Positions 1-8,831 of a stretch of 39,699 nt of DNA are shown here, piece after piece (the first letter of the stretch is position 1; each line of letters begins with the position of its first letter). The notes under the pieces were generated by a model. That model was not told the DNA's origin and did not search any database. It worked only from the letters and a program-made list of their open reading frames with translations. Both the position numbers and the translations under genes were made by a program. The stretch comes from Okeania sp. KiyG1 (GTDB taxonomy: Bacteria > Cyanobacteriota > Cyanobacteriia > Cyanobacteriales > Microcoleaceae): contig NZ_BLZO01000127.1 of the NCBI RefSeq assembly GCF_014132355.1, positions 1 through 39,699 on the forward strand, written 5' to 3'.

Positions 1-799
1 AAAAAATTCATCGGTTATTAAAAAAACATCCAGAGATTAAAACACCAGATTTTATTGTTCCTGGTACTTTAGGTTATGACAAATAAAATTACCGAAGAAT
101 TAATAATTAAATAATTAAATAATTAAATAGTTCAGGTTTAAAGCCTCCCCTTTCAAGGGAAAAAAGCGGTCGAGGGATGGCGAGGAAACCTGCGCCATAT
201 CCAATCGACCAAGAGAATAATTTTTCCTTTGAGTCAATCCTATCCGTTTTAAAAGAGGTAATTATTAATTATTAATTGTTAATTGTTAATTGTTAATTGC
301 TGAAATTAGTTCTATATTTACTTAAGATTAGAGAATTTTTTGGGCAATACCGAGGCGATCGCGATTTTTCAAGAATTTAGAATTTAGAATGCGCGAATTT
401 AGAATTACCTCTCCTTGAAAAGAAGAGGATTGACTAATCATGAAAATTTTTATTTATTATCCCCTTAAAAGGGGAGGCTTTAAACCACAATATTTCGTTC
501 AATAATTGATAATTGATAATGGATAATTGATAATTACCTCTCCCTAAAAGGAAGAGGATTGAATAAAAGGAAAAAATTTATTCTCTTGGTCGATTGGATA
601 TGGCGCAGGTTTCCTCGCCATCCCTCGACCGCTTTTTTCCCCTTGAAAGGGGAGGCTTTAAACCTGAACTATTTAATTATTTAATTATTTAATTATTAAT
701 TCTTCGGTAATTTTATTTGTCATAACCTAAAGTACCAGGAACAATAAAATCTGGTGTTTTAATCTCTGGATGTTTTTTTTAATAACCGATGAATTTTTT
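1..799. repeat. Large imperfect inverted repeat (arms 1-242 and 551-799)
   Basis: Position 1 pairs with about 799 and the arms stay nearly complementary to about 242/551. Each arm holds the ORF tail, an AT-rich run of TTAATTA units, a palindrome around AAGCCTCCCC, and one copy of a module that runs from GCGGTCGAGGG to CAATCGACCAAG. The spacer of about 300 bp contains further short AT-rich repeats. The left arm may continue outside the window. Confidence 0.85.
3..86 (+). CDS. C-terminal tail of a gene cut by the window edge
   Basis: The reading frame is open from the window edge to a TAA at 84-86 and encodes a 27-residue tail ending PDFIVPGTLGYDK. I do not recognise the family. The same tail is repeated inverted at 713-799, where an extra T in a homopolymer breaks the frame, and again in part at 803-892 on the minus strand. 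It may therefore be debris carried by repeats rather than the end of a living gene. Confidence 0.25.
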   Translation, partial: KIHRLLKKHPEIKTPDFIVPGTLGYDK

Positions 800-802
800 G
801 AC

Positions 803-892
803 GAATATACCAGGAACAATAAAATCTGGTGTTTTAATCTCTGGATGTTTTTTCAATTTATAGAGATATATGCCATTGTCGCCAAAAAAAAA
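803..892 (-). pseudogene. Third copy of the ORF-tail fragment
   Basis: On the minus strand this stretch encodes GDNGIYLYKL followed by the KKHPEIKTPDFIVPG segment that also ends the ORF at 3-86. The upstream part is disturbed by a run of about nine A/T bases, and there is no start codon with a ribosome site. It looks like decayed coding sequence; the family is not recognised. The rest of 893-1120 shows no gene. Confidence 0.35.
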
Positions 893-1120
893 GAATGGTT
901 TGAGTCGAAATTTTAAATTTTTCCCAAGCGATCGCTAATATTATGTCCGTTTAAATATACACACTCACTCTTAGGCATCAAATCTTACAGAAAATATAGT
1001 AATTTGTCTAGATTAACCCGCCCTACATTTTTGATATTCTCTTACTGTATAATCAAAGATAATTATACTTAAATATTATAACGTTTCTCAGACTAATGAG
1101 GTACACCTATCTTTATTTCT

Positions 1121-1168
1121 ATTCTATTCCCTATTCCCTATTCCCTGTTCCCTGTTCCCTGTTCCCTA
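1121..1168. repeat. Heptanucleotide STRR (TTCCCTA/TTCCCTG units)
   Basis: About six tandem 7-bp units of TTCCCTA, then TTCCCTG. Short tandem heptamers of this kind are known from filamentous cyanobacteria. Confidence 0.8.
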
Positions 1169-1276
1169 AAACAACCCAATTTTGTACTTCACCAATATGG
1201 GAATTGCTATATCAAAATTATGGTAGAGATATTTAACAATTTATCATCAAATAAAAACGTCAAAATAAAATTTACT

Positions 1277-1385
1277 AGTGCAGGATGGCAGAAATAACTG
1301 ACCAGTTACAAAATCCTAAAACAATTACAAATCAATACTTTTGACTTTTGACTTTTAACTTTTAACTTCCGCGTAGCGGCACTAG
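1277..1385. repeat. Dispersed repeat, family 4 (AGTGCAGGATGG...GCGGCACT)
   Basis: The unit begins AGTGCAGGATGGCAG, continues through CAGTTACAAAATCC, contains tandem CTTTTGA/CTTTTAA heptamers, and ends in TAGCGGCACT. The outermost AGTGC and GCACT are inverted. Related copies lie at 5000-5137, 5270-5381 and, reversed, at 7901-8075. Confidence 0.65.
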
Positions 1386-1433
1386 ATAATTAATAGAAAT
1401 CATCGAACAAATATCAACAATTTTAATTCCCTC

Positions 1434-2780
1434 ATGTCTGCTAAAGTAAAACTTACTATTATCCAAGGAAGTATGATCGGCAAAGAATTTATCTTTGAAG
1501 AACGAACTACCTGTATTATGGGTCGTCATCAAGACTGTAGACCCAGACTACCTAGTGATGAACAACATCGTACAATTTCTCGTTATCACTGTCTACTTGA
1601 TATTAATCCTCCAGATATACGAGTGCGTGATTTTGCCAGTAAAAATGGTACTTATGTTAATGGTAAAAAAATTGGGCAACGTCAATCTGAGCATCTCCCT
1701 GAAACAACAACAAAAAATAATTTTCCTGAATATGAATTAAAACCAGGAGACCAAATTCAATTGGGAAATACTATTTTTCAGGTTAGTCTTGAAGAAGAAA
1801 CAGAGATGCCTCCAGAAATGCTTGAGGAACCAAAACCTTGGCAAGCAAAAACAGTTGAATTATCAACTTTAGCACCAACTTTAGGAGATTCTACTATAAC
1901 TACAATTGCTGGTTATACTACACTTAATTTATTAGGAAAAGGTGGCTGTGGAGAAGTTTATTTAGCTAGAAATAATCATACTCAAGAGTTAATAGCTTTA
2001 AAAACAATGTTGCCAGAAGTCACAAATAATCCTAATGCTATAAATCGTTTTTTGAGAGAAATAGAAAATACTAAAGCTTTAAATCATCTAAATGTTGTCC
2101 AATTGAAAGATTATCATTATAGCGATCGTCTATTTTTTTTCACTTTAGAATATTGTAATGGTGGTAGTATTTGGAACTTGATGCAGAATCATGGTTATCG
2201 GTTATCTGTTGATGTGGCAGTGCCAATTATTTTACAGGCTTTAGATGGTTTAGAATATGCTCATAATGCAGAAATTCCTTATGTAAAAAAGGCAGATGGT
2301 AGTTTGAGTATAGGGCGAGGTTTGGTTCACCGCGATATTAAACCAGCTAATATTTTTCTGAGTAATGTAGATAATTCAACAGTAGTAAAAATAGCAGATT
2401 ATGGGTTAGCAAAAGCTTTTGATTTAGCAGGTTTAAGTGGGCAAACAATTACGGGAAATAAAGGTGGTACTTTTCCTTTTATGCCAAGGCAACAAATGAT
2501 TGATTTTAAATATGTAAAACCTGAAGTAGATGTTTGGGCAATGGCAGCAACTTTATACAATATGTTAACTGGTGTATATCCTCGTGATTTTGTTGGAAAA
2601 GACCCAATTTTAACTGTATTGCAAACTAAACCTGTGCCAATTAGACAAAGAAATCTTTCTATTCCTAAATCTTTAGCAGAAGTAATTGATTTAGCATTAA
2701 TTGATGAGCCAGAAATTTATTTTAAAACAGCTAAAGAATTTAAACAAGCATTATTAAATAGCGATCGGCATTTTCCGTAA
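1434..2780 (+). CDS. FHA domain-containing serine/threonine protein kinase
   Basis: This is a predicted cytoplasmic signalling kinase of 448 residues. An N-terminal FHA domain (about 24-118) shows the phosphothreonine-binding pattern G30-R31, S49-R50-Y51-H52 and N71-G72-T73. A linker of about 40 residues leads to a Hanks-type kinase domain (about 160-445) with the glycine loop GKGGCGEV (168-175), Lys190, catalytic HRD (299-301) with K303 and N306, and DYG (322-324) in place of DFG. The usual APE motif is degenerate: GTFPFMPRQQ. I see no transmembrane or C-terminal sensor segment. The substrate is unknown; an FHA-kinase fusion suggests binding of its own or a partner's phosphothreonine (inference). 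The first ATG is used, without a strong ribosome site. It stands alone, flanked by repeats. Confidence 0.9.
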   Translation: MSAKVKLTIIQGSMIGKEFIFEERTTCIMGRHQDCRPRLPSDEQHRTISRYHCLLDINPPDIRVRDFASKNGTYVNGKKIGQRQSEHLPETTTKNNFPEYELKPGDQIQLGNTIFQVSLEEETEMPPEMLEEPKPWQAKTVELSTLAPTLGDSTITTIAGYTTLNLLGKGGCGEVYLARNNHTQELIALKTMLPEVTNNPNAINRFLREIENTKALNHLNVVQLKDYHYSDRLFFFTLEYCNGGSIWNLMQNHGYRLSVDVAVPIILQALDGLEYAHNAEIPYVKKADGSLSIGRGLVHRDIKPANIFLSNVDNSTVVKIADYGLAKAFDLAGLSGQTITGNKGGTFPFMPRQQMIDFKYVKPEVDVWAMAATLYNMLTGVYPRDFVGKDPILTVLQTKPVPIRQRNLSIPKSLAEVIDLALIDEPEIYFKTAKEFKQALLNSDRHFP

Positions 2781-2856
2781 CGGAATGCTCTGCAAACAGC
2801 ACTCAGCTTTCAGCACGCTAATCAAAAGCTTAAAATTCAGACAACGCTAGATATTC

Positions 2857-2988
2857 CTTCTTCCTTCTTCCTTCTTCCTTCTTCCTTCTTCCTTATTCCT
2901 TATTCCTTCTTCCTTATTCCTTATTCCTTATTCCTTCTTCCTTCTTCCTTATTCCTTATTCCTTATTCCTTATTCCTTATTCCTTCTT
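2857..2988. repeat. Heptanucleotide STRR (CTTCCTT/ATTCCTT units)
   Basis: About 19 tandem heptamers in which CTTCCTT and ATTCCTT units are interspersed. It is preceded by AAAAGCTTAAAA...CAGACAACGC, a flank also found before the run at 7262. Confidence 0.85.
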
Positions 2989-3025
2989 CTGCCGATCTCT
3001 GACCTCACGTCACAACCAAAATCCC

Positions 3026-3187
3026 TTCAATAATTGATAATTGATAATGGATAATTGATAATTACCTCTCCCTAAAAGGAAGAGGATTGAATAAAAGGAA
3101 AAAATTTATTTTTTTCCCCTTGAAAGGGGAGGCTTTAAACCTGAACTATTTAATTATTTAATTATTTAATTATTAATTCTTCGGTAA
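3026..3187. repeat. Direct copy of 498-710 lacking the internal palindromic module
   Basis: The stretch repeats the sequence from TTCAATAATTGATAAT to TCTTCGGTAA found at 498-710. It lacks the internal block of about 52 bp that contains CTTGGTCGATTGG and CGACCGC. The two copies therefore show presence and absence of that module. A short palindrome, GGGCGAATGGCCATTCGCCC, follows. Confidence 0.75.
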
Positions 3188-3243
3188 GGGCGAATGGCCA
3201 TTCGCCCCTACTTTGTTCTACCGAAATGACATTAATTTAATTA

Positions 3244-3477
3244 GGGGTTGCTGATTAAATTTAAAAGCATTGACAGATAAAGGTTGAGCGCATTTTTTTG
3301 TCTAAAAAAGTACCAGCTTTTCAGCGGAAGAAGCTCATTCATGCTAGTATTTTGGGACGATTATGGCAGAAAAATCATTCTTACAATTGTTACTCCTACC
3401 TCCTCGCTCCCGACCCTTTTCTCCTGTCTCCTGTCTCCTGTCTCCTACCCCTACTAAAAGACTTTTTCAGCAAACCC
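3244..3477. mobile_element. MITE, family 5 (ends GGGGTTGCTGA/TCAGCAAACCC), TSD TAATTA
   Basis: The ends are imperfect inverted repeats, GGGGTTGCTGA and TCAGCAAACCC. Both are flanked by TAATTA (3238-3243 and 3478-3483), which reads as a target duplication containing TA. The right duplication contains the stop codon of the desaturase gene, so the element sits exactly at that gene's 3' end. No ORF is inside. The relative at 30599-30880 has a visible empty site elsewhere in the window. Confidence 0.7.
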
Positions 3478-3480
3478 TAA

Positions 3481-4608
3481 TTAGTTTGAAGATTGTTTCC
3501 AAGGTGATTGATAATATACCTGAGAACCTTTGTCTGAGACAAAATGACAAGCCAAATAAGAGTTGATGAAACTCTTCCATATAGGTTCGCTTGACTTGTG
3601 ATAATATTCACCCAAAATAGGTTTTATTGCCTCCGTAGCTGTCTTTAAATGATAGTGTGGCATACCCAGAAAAATGTGATGAGCTACATGAGTACCAATA
3701 TCGTGATGAATGGAATTGATAAAACCATAGTCGCGGTCAATGCTAGACAATGCACCTTTAAGGAAATACCAGTCATCTCCACGATACCAGGGAATATCTG
3801 CTTCAGTGTGGTGTAAGAAGGTGACTAAATCTAGCCACACAACAAATATTACATAAGGAACTAAGTAATATTTTACTAAAAATACCCAACCAAACTGATA
3901 GGTGAGCCATCCCAGAAAACCTACCATTAACATCCAGAGTGCTGAACTTGTTAAGACATCCCACTTTTCAGAAGGACGAAATAATGGACTGTTGGGCAGA
4001 AAGTGAGAGCCAGCACGATTAGGCGATCGCCTAAATAAATACAGTGGATAAGCTAATAATGGCAGATAAAACCGAAATAGCTTTTCATACCAAGGCATCA
4101 TATTATACTTACTTTCAGAAACAGGATACCAACTTTCATCAGTATCAATATTTCCAGTATTGGCATGATGGGTTCTATGACTAATGCGCCAACCGTGGTA
4201 AGGCACAAGAATGGGAGTGTGAGACAAATGTCCAATTAGGTTATTAAACCATTTATATTTGGAGAAAGAGCCATGACCACAGTCGTGTCCCACTACAAAT
4301 AAGGCCCAAAACATAGTTCCTTGCATTAACCAGAAGATGGGAAAAAAGAACCATGAATCTAAATTATAGGCGATTGCATATAGACCAGCAATAATGCCAA
4401 TATCAAGAAAAAAGTAGCTCAGAGACTTCCAGAGGGAAGGCTCAAAACAGTGTGGAGGAATAGCTGCTTTCACTTCTTGAAGAGTAAAGGGTAACTCTAT
4501 TTTTGAGGGAGTTAAGTTTGTATCAGTTGCTTGATTGATAACAGTGTTTGATTGCACTAAATTTTTAACTTTGTGTAATATGACTGATATTTCATCTTCA
4601 CAAGTCAC
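3481..4608 (-). CDS. desB: Acyl-lipid omega-3 (delta-15) fatty acid desaturase
   Basis: This membrane di-iron enzyme introduces the omega-3 double bond into acyl chains of membrane glycerolipids. The 375-residue protein has the three histidine boxes HDCGH (108-112), HRTHH (144-148) and HVAHH (307-311), plus the isolated HH at 266-267, with hydrophobic helices between them. The stretch PYHGWRISHRTHHANTGNID and the SSIDRDYG...HHDIGTHVAHHIF block match the DesB type rather than the delta-12 DesA type, as far as I recall the families. The start is GTG; no in-frame ATG lies upstream. The stop codon lies in the target duplication of a MITE. In many cyanobacteria such genes are cold-induced, but nothing here shows regulation. 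Confidence 0.88.
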   Translation of the reverse strand: MTCEDEISVILHKVKNLVQSNTVINQATDTNLTPSKIELPFTLQEVKAAIPPHCFEPSLWKSLSYFFLDIGIIAGLYAIAYNLDSWFFFPIFWLMQGTMFWALFVVGHDCGHGSFSKYKWFNNLIGHLSHTPILVPYHGWRISHRTHHANTGNIDTDESWYPVSESKYNMMPWYEKLFRFYLPLLAYPLYLFRRSPNRAGSHFLPNSPLFRPSEKWDVLTSSALWMLMVGFLGWLTYQFGWVFLVKYYLVPYVIFVVWLDLVTFLHHTEADIPWYRGDDWYFLKGALSSIDRDYGFINSIHHDIGTHVAHHIFLGMPHYHLKTATEAIKPILGEYYHKSSEPIWKSFINSYLACHFVSDKGSQVYYQSPWKQSSN

Positions 4609-4817
4609 ATTTTGCAGATTTAGCTTCCATCAACTACCCCTAACTCTTCTGAACTAACAGAGAGAAATGGGGTATAAATTTATGGAACTTTCACTACATT
4701 AGGACGAATCTCATCAGCTATGGGACAAAAGCTAGTGATAGATGAAACGACCACTATTGTATATTATCTAGAGCTAGTTTTTCACAAAAAGTTTATATTT
4801 CTAGGGCAGGATGGCAG

Positions 4818-4994
4818 ATTATTAAGATAGTAGGGGAGTAGGGGAGTAGGGGAGTAGGGGAGTAGGGGAGCGGAGGAGTAGGGGAGCGAGGGAGTAGGGG
4901 AGCGAGGGAGTAGGGGAATAGGGAAAATAGAAAGATTTACTGTTGAAGCACTCATGATAAGTTTTTTCCAGATCGCTCTTATCCGGACATGATA
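4818..4994. mobile_element. Truncated copy of the TATCATGTCCG MITE family
   Basis: The right end CGGACATGATA is intact and followed by TAA. The body, with AAGATTTACTGTTGAAGCA and ATCGCTCTTATC, matches the complete copy at 25947-26103. The left terminal repeat is missing and replaced by GGGCAGGATGGCAGA. An STRR of GTAGGGGA/GCGAGGGA type units fills 4827-4920. The space 4609-4800 upstream of desB shows no gene or clear promoter. Confidence 0.7.
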
Positions 4995-4999
4995 TAATC

Positions 5000-5137
5000 A
5001 GTTACAAAATCCTAAAAGCCTTAACAATCAATACTTTTGAGGGCGTTAGCGGCAGCTCTGCGCTAGCCAATGCCATTTGCTTCGCATAACTATCGTTAAC
5101 GCCCCTACGACTTTTGACTTCCACATAGCGGCACAGT
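5000..5137. repeat. Family 4 repeat copy
   Basis: It shares CAGTTACAAAATCCTAAAA, CAATACTTTTGA and CATAGCGGCAC with the copy at 1277. A palindromic insert around GGGCGTTAGCGG...TAACGCCC has split the heptamer run. Confidence 0.55.
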
Positions 5138-5269
5138 GCAGGATGGCAGAAATATAGTGCTGTACACAGGCAACAGCTCATCTGGGGGAATAAAAAACCG
5201 ATAATATAAGACTTTTAGCTATTGGACAGTTCTTGTCATTTGTACATAAGCCAGCGCATATTACTATAA

Positions 5270-5381
5270 CTAACCAGTTACAAAATCCTAAAAGCCTTAA
5301 CAATCAATACTTTTAACTTTTGACTTTTAACTTTTAACTTTTAACTTTTGACTTTTGACTTTTGACTTCCAGGTTGCACTA
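5270..5381. repeat. Family 4 repeat copy abutting the ilvA stop codon
   Basis: It has the same start (CAGTTACAAAATCC) and a long run of CTTTTAA/CTTTTGA heptamers. Its terminal GCACTA contains, on the other strand, the TAG stop of the threonine ammonia-lyase gene. The 5138-5269 gap has no recognisable feature. Confidence 0.55.
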
Positions 5382-6890
5382 GGCTAAAAATAGCTTATAG
5401 GCTGGGTTTTGGCTTTCATCCCAATAGCGATAACCGAAATTATGGACAAAACTTTGCCATTCGGCCATCTCCTCAGGGGGGACTTGCATTCCGACCACAA
5501 TACGTCCATAATCTGACCCATTATTACGGTAGTGGAAAAGACTAATATTCCAGTTGGGACTCATGGAGGCGACAAATTTCATTAATGCCCCTGGCCTTTC
5601 GGGGAACTCAAAACGATAAAGTAGTTCGTGGTGGGCGAGGGGGGAACGACCCCCTACCAGATGGCGCAGGTGTAGTTTTGTCAGTTCGTCGTCGGTTAAA
5701 TCTAGGGTTTTCAAACCTTGAGCTTCAAAAGTTTCTACTATTTTGGCCGCATCAGCGCGGTTTTCTATTTGTACTCCTACGAAAATGTGTGCTTCTTTTT
5801 CCTCAGCAATGCGATAGTTGAACTCAGTAATATTACGTTTGCCAAGACAGTCACAAAATCTACGAAGACTACCTGGAGTTTCAGGAATAGTAACGGCAAA
5901 TATGGCTTCGCGACGTTCCCCAAATTCTGCTCTTTCAGCCACAAAGCGGAGGCGGTCAAAATTCATGTTGGCACCACAGGCAACGGCGATCAGGGTTTCA
6001 TCTTGAATTTTTTCTCGCTCGACGTAAGCTTTTGCACCAGCGATCGCCAATGCGCCAGCAGGTTCTACAATGGAGCGAGTATCTTCAAATACATCTTTGA
6101 TGGCCGCACAAATATCATCTGTTTCGACGAGAATAATATCATCTACATATTGCTGACATAGACGAAGTGTTTCTTCTCCTACTTCTCGTACTGCAACACC
6201 ATCGGCAAATAATCCCACTTGAGGTAAGCGGACTCGGTGTCCAGCTTTGAGAGACTGCGACATAGCATCAGCATCAACAGGTTCAACGCCAATAATTTTG
6301 ATTTCCGGGCGCAACCGTTTGACATAAGCAGCAATACCGGAAATTAAACCACCACCTCCAATAGCGACAAAGATAGCGTGAATGGGTTTTTGATATTGGC
6401 GGAGAATTTCCATTCCTATTGTCCCTTGTCCGGCGATGACGTAGGGGTCATCAAAAGGGTGAATAAAAGTTAAACCTTTTTCTGTTTCCAGTTGATGGGC
6501 GTAACTACAAGCTTCATCGTAGGTTTCGCCATACAAAATAACTTCGCCTCCTCTAGCTTTGACAGCATTAACTTTTAGTTGAGGGGTAGTTACAGGCATG
6601 ACTATGATGGCGCGAGTGCCGAGGCGACCTGCGGCTAGGGCGACACCTTGAGCATGGTTTCCAGCGGATGCTGCGATGACTCCCTGGGAGAGAATTTCTG
6701 GAGGCAGTTGAGCCATTTTATTGTAAGCTCCGCGTAATTTGAAGGAGAATACTGACTGTAGGTCTTCTCGTTTAAGTAGGAGGTTGTTCTGGAGGCGTTT
6801 TGAAAGGTTGGGAGCTGTTTCGAGTGGTGATTCTTGGGCAACGTCATAGACTCGGGCAGTGAGAATTTGTACTAGGTAGTCGCAATACAT
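5379..6890 (-). CDS. ilvA: Threonine ammonia-lyase, biosynthetic (threonine deaminase)
   Basis: The enzyme deaminates L-threonine to 2-oxobutanoate, the first committed step of isoleucine synthesis, using pyridoxal phosphate in the cytoplasm. From the ATG at 6890 the protein has 503 residues, close to the E. coli enzyme. The PLP lysine is K51 in FSFKLRGAY, SAGNHAQG (75-82) follows, and the glycine-rich phosphate loop is GGGGL. Two ACT-like regulatory domains follow: IPETPGSLRRFCDCL... and FPERPGALMKFVASM. This double-ACT form is the isoleucine-inhibited biosynthetic type. A TTG at 6941 would add 17 residues unlike the family, so I chose the ATG. Its stop overlaps a dispersed repeat. No operon partner is adjacent. 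Confidence 0.95.
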   Translation of the reverse strand: MYCDYLVQILTARVYDVAQESPLETAPNLSKRLQNNLLLKREDLQSVFSFKLRGAYNKMAQLPPEILSQGVIAASAGNHAQGVALAAGRLGTRAIIVMPVTTPQLKVNAVKARGGEVILYGETYDEACSYAHQLETEKGLTFIHPFDDPYVIAGQGTIGMEILRQYQKPIHAIFVAIGGGGLISGIAAYVKRLRPEIKIIGVEPVDADAMSQSLKAGHRVRLPQVGLFADGVAVREVGEETLRLCQQYVDDIILVETDDICAAIKDVFEDTRSIVEPAGALAIAGAKAYVEREKIQDETLIAVACGANMNFDRLRFVAERAEFGERREAIFAVTIPETPGSLRRFCDCLGKRNITEFNYRIAEEKEAHIFVGVQIENRADAAKIVETFEAQGLKTLDLTDDELTKLHLRHLVGGRSPLAHHELLYRFEFPERPGALMKFVASMSPNWNISLFHYRNNGSDYGRIVVGMQVPPEEMAEWQSFVHNFGYRYWDESQNPAYKLFLA

Positions 6891-7009
6891 AGGTTTTATT
6901 GGGTTAGTAAATGCTTGATTATTAGAACTTACACAGTACAAGGTATTTTTGTCATTGCGACCGACAGGGAAGCAATCTCAAATCCTAGTTTTTTGTACCT
7001 TATGGGTAA

Positions 7010-7166
7010 TATCATGTCCGGTTGAACAGTTATAAATAAACTACTCAGAATTCAGAATTCAGAATTTCCGTTTGTCATGCTCCGCAAACAGAATTCAGAA
7101 TTCAGGAGGGAAGAAAGAAGAAAAGAAGGAGAAAGTTTTTTTATCACTAATTATCCGGACATGATA
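7010..7166. mobile_element. MITE, TATCATGTCCG family, 157 bp, TSD TAA
   Basis: Perfect terminal repeats TATCATGTCCGG and CCGGACATGATA enclose a non-coding, purine-rich body with AATTCAGAATTCAG units. TAA at 7007-7009 and 7167-7169 forms the 3-bp target duplication. The joined flanks read GGGTAAGTCC, like the end of a second MITE family (TGCGTAAGTCCT). Between 6891 and 7009 I see only short repeats. Confidence 0.85.
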
Positions 7167-7261
7167 TAAGTCCTAATTATCTTAGCATTACCCAAGTTTT
7201 TTTTTAATATAGCAGTCGAAGCAAAGGTTAGGATAGATAAAAAGCTTAAAACCCAGACAAC

Positions 7262-7346
7262 GCAAAACTTTTCCTTCTTTCTTCTTTTTTCTTCTTCCTT
7301 CTTTACTTCTTCCTTCTTCCTTCTTCCTTCTTCCTTCTTCCTTATT
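7262..7346. repeat. Heptanucleotide STRR (CTTCCTT units)
   Basis: Tandem CTTCCTT-like units with some decay at the left end. The run lies 10 bp beyond the stop codon of the following minus-strand gene. Confidence 0.8.
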
Positions 7347-7355
7347 CCTTCTTCC

Positions 7356-7742
7356 TTACTCTTTAGGTGCTGTCAAAACATCCCAAGCTGCTTGACCTGC
7401 TTTAACTAAGCGATCGCCAAAATCTTGGACTTCTTTTACCATAGTCTCCCAGTTATTCTCAATATCTTTCTCTATATTCTTGCCAGCTTCTTCTATTTTT
7501 TTTGGATCGATCAGTCTGATCCTTTCGATAGTTTCCCTAGCTTGTTTGACTGCTTGAATATAACTATCACGAGTAAACTCTCCTGCTGCTTCCATTTCTG
7601 AGTGAGCCAACCTTTTGATTGCTTCTACTAATTCTTCGGTTTCTTGCTTAGGGTCAGGACTTTCAGGAGTGGAAGTAATTTTATTTGAGTCTGTCTCGAC
7701 TTCTACAATTGCTCTTTCTTTTGGTACATTTGGTTCTGTCAT
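7356..7742 (-). CDS. Hypothetical helical acidic protein, 128 aa
   Basis: I do not recognise a named family. The first 40 residues are rich in Pro, Ser, Thr and acidic residues and are probably disordered. From about 35 to 125 the sequence is predicted to be long amphipathic helices with heptad-like Ile/Leu spacing. No signal peptide or membrane segment is visible. The start is well supported: an AGGAGG ribosome site lies 8 bp before the ATG. It appears to be single-gene, with an STRR after its stop and a structured repeat before its start. Confidence 0.75.
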   Translation of the reverse strand: MTEPNVPKERAIVEVETDSNKITSTPESPDPKQETEELVEAIKRLAHSEMEAAGEFTRDSYIQAVKQARETIERIRLIDPKKIEEAGKNIEKDIENNWETMVKEVQDFGDRLVKAGQAAWDVLTAPKE

Positions 7743-7773
7743 AATTTTTCCTCCTAAATATTAGACATTACAT

Positions 7774-7900
7774 TGACATACTCCCGACGTTGCGCTTACG
7801 CGACACCGCAGGATTCTTCAACTCGCAAAGGAGTCGCTGTTTATACAGAGGTGATGCTCTCCCCCTTATGTTCATAAAGGTTGCCTCCTGTTAAGGTCAA
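7774..7900 (-). ncRNA. Orphan omega-RNA-like / IS200-IS605 right-end remnant
   Basis: Read on the minus strand the segment starts TTGACCTTAACAGGAGG, passes GGGGGAGAGCATCACCTC and ends GAAGAATCCTGCGG...CGGGAGTATGTC. This terminal layout, a GAATCC hairpin closed by GGGAGTATGTCA, resembles the right end and guide-RNA scaffold of TnpB-type IS200/IS605 elements as I recall them. A second copy at 28697-28815 keeps the skeleton but differs in paired positions. No tnpB lies next to either copy. The call is inference from end motif and structure. Confidence 0.45.
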
Positions 7901-8075
7901 TAGTGCCGCTACGCGGAAGTCAAAAGTCGTAGGGGCGAATGGCCATTCGCCCGTACAAAAGCGAGTGTGTAATTCTGAGGTCCCCTCAGAATGTAAGACA
8001 CACTCAAGACAGTCAATCATTTTTGATTGGTAAGGCTTTTAGGATTTTGTAACTGGTTAGTTATTTCTGCTATGA
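7901..8075. repeat. Reversed family 4 repeat carrying a 50-bp hairpin insert
   Basis: It reads, reversed relative to 1277, from AGTGCCGCTACGCGG to GGATTTTGTAACTGG and GTTATTTCTGC. The palindrome GGGCGAATGGCCATTCGCCC and the hairpin at 7961-8010 interrupt it. From 8076 to 8364 I see only AT-rich sequence with no gene. Confidence 0.6.
7961..8010 (+). repeat. 50-bp hairpin element, copy A
   Basis: The element is GCGAG...CAAGAC with an outer stem GAGTGTGT/ACACACTC and an inner stem ATTCTGAGG/CCTCAGAAT around a TCC loop. A second 50-bp copy at 17712-17761 keeps both stems with compensatory substitutions. Confidence 0.75.
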
Positions 8076-8364
8076 TATTTTTTTCATTGTAGCTTTTACT
8101 ATGGATTTACTTGTGGTCGGAAATCCTAACAAAAGGTTCGGTTTTTGTGACATTTTATAGCTATTAATACTCAGGAGTTAGTTTTCTTCCTAACCATTAA
8201 TTTAATAGAGTACACAAATAGCTTGCTTTAATTTTTTTTGTCAAATCATAAATATTTTTATAGATTTTTTCAGTCTTATCTATTTTGTCAGTTCCAGAAA
8301 AATGGTAATAGTTAATAACTTTAAATAAATCACTTATTTTTCCTAAAAGCTAATCAGTTATTGC

Positions 8365-8694
8365 TTATGCAATTTGAAAATGATAACTGGCATGACTGCC
8401 ATTTGGATATAAAAAAGTACAGACTACAGCAACTTCTGGATTGTAATTATCAATCAAATTTCCTAAACCAGCTTGTTGCCAATCACTAATCATTGTTCCT
8501 ATTTGACTCATCGGTTTAAACTTAACTTGCCACTCTGCTAAAACGGTACTATTTTCTTCTAACTGTCTAAAAATTATTACTGTGCCTTTTTCAGAAAGTA
8601 GTTGATATCCTTGATGGGCGATCGCTGCTATTTTTTCAGCATTTGCTTCTATTACTGCTAGTTGTTGTGTTTTAGATTCTAGAACATTTTCCAT
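8365..8694 (-). CDS. Hypothetical protein, 109 aa
   Basis: No family is recognised. Residues 1-35 look helical (ESKTQQLAVIEANAEKIAAI) and the rest is a mixed alpha/beta stretch ending CTFLYPNGSHASYHFQIA. There is no signal peptide. The ATG has an AGAGGA site about 8 bp upstream. Its 3' neighbour, downstream on the minus strand, is the repeat-rich gap before the 128-residue protein, so the two are not clearly one operon. Confidence 0.7.
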   Translation of the reverse strand: MENVLESKTQQLAVIEANAEKIAAIAHQGYQLLSEKGTVIIFRQLEENSTVLAEWQVKFKPMSQIGTMISDWQQAGLGNLIDNYNPEVAVVCTFLYPNGSHASYHFQIA

Positions 8695-8831
8695 TCTTTT
8701 TATCCTCTTTTTCTAGTTGATTTTTTCTAATTTATCATCTTTTTAATTTATGTTCAATAGAAATATCCAAAAATCAAAAATCAAATCAATTATTACCCAT
8801 AAATTATCAATTATTCCCCTCCTGGGAGGGG

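Noticed and set aside
2857-2988. Possible CRISPR array
   Set aside because: The units are 7 bp with no unique spacers; this is a heptanucleotide tandem repeat. No CRISPR array is present in the window.
5585-6161. Plus-strand open frames of 78 and 147 codons
   Set aside because: They lie wholly antisense to the threonine ammonia-lyase gene and have no family signal or ribosome site.
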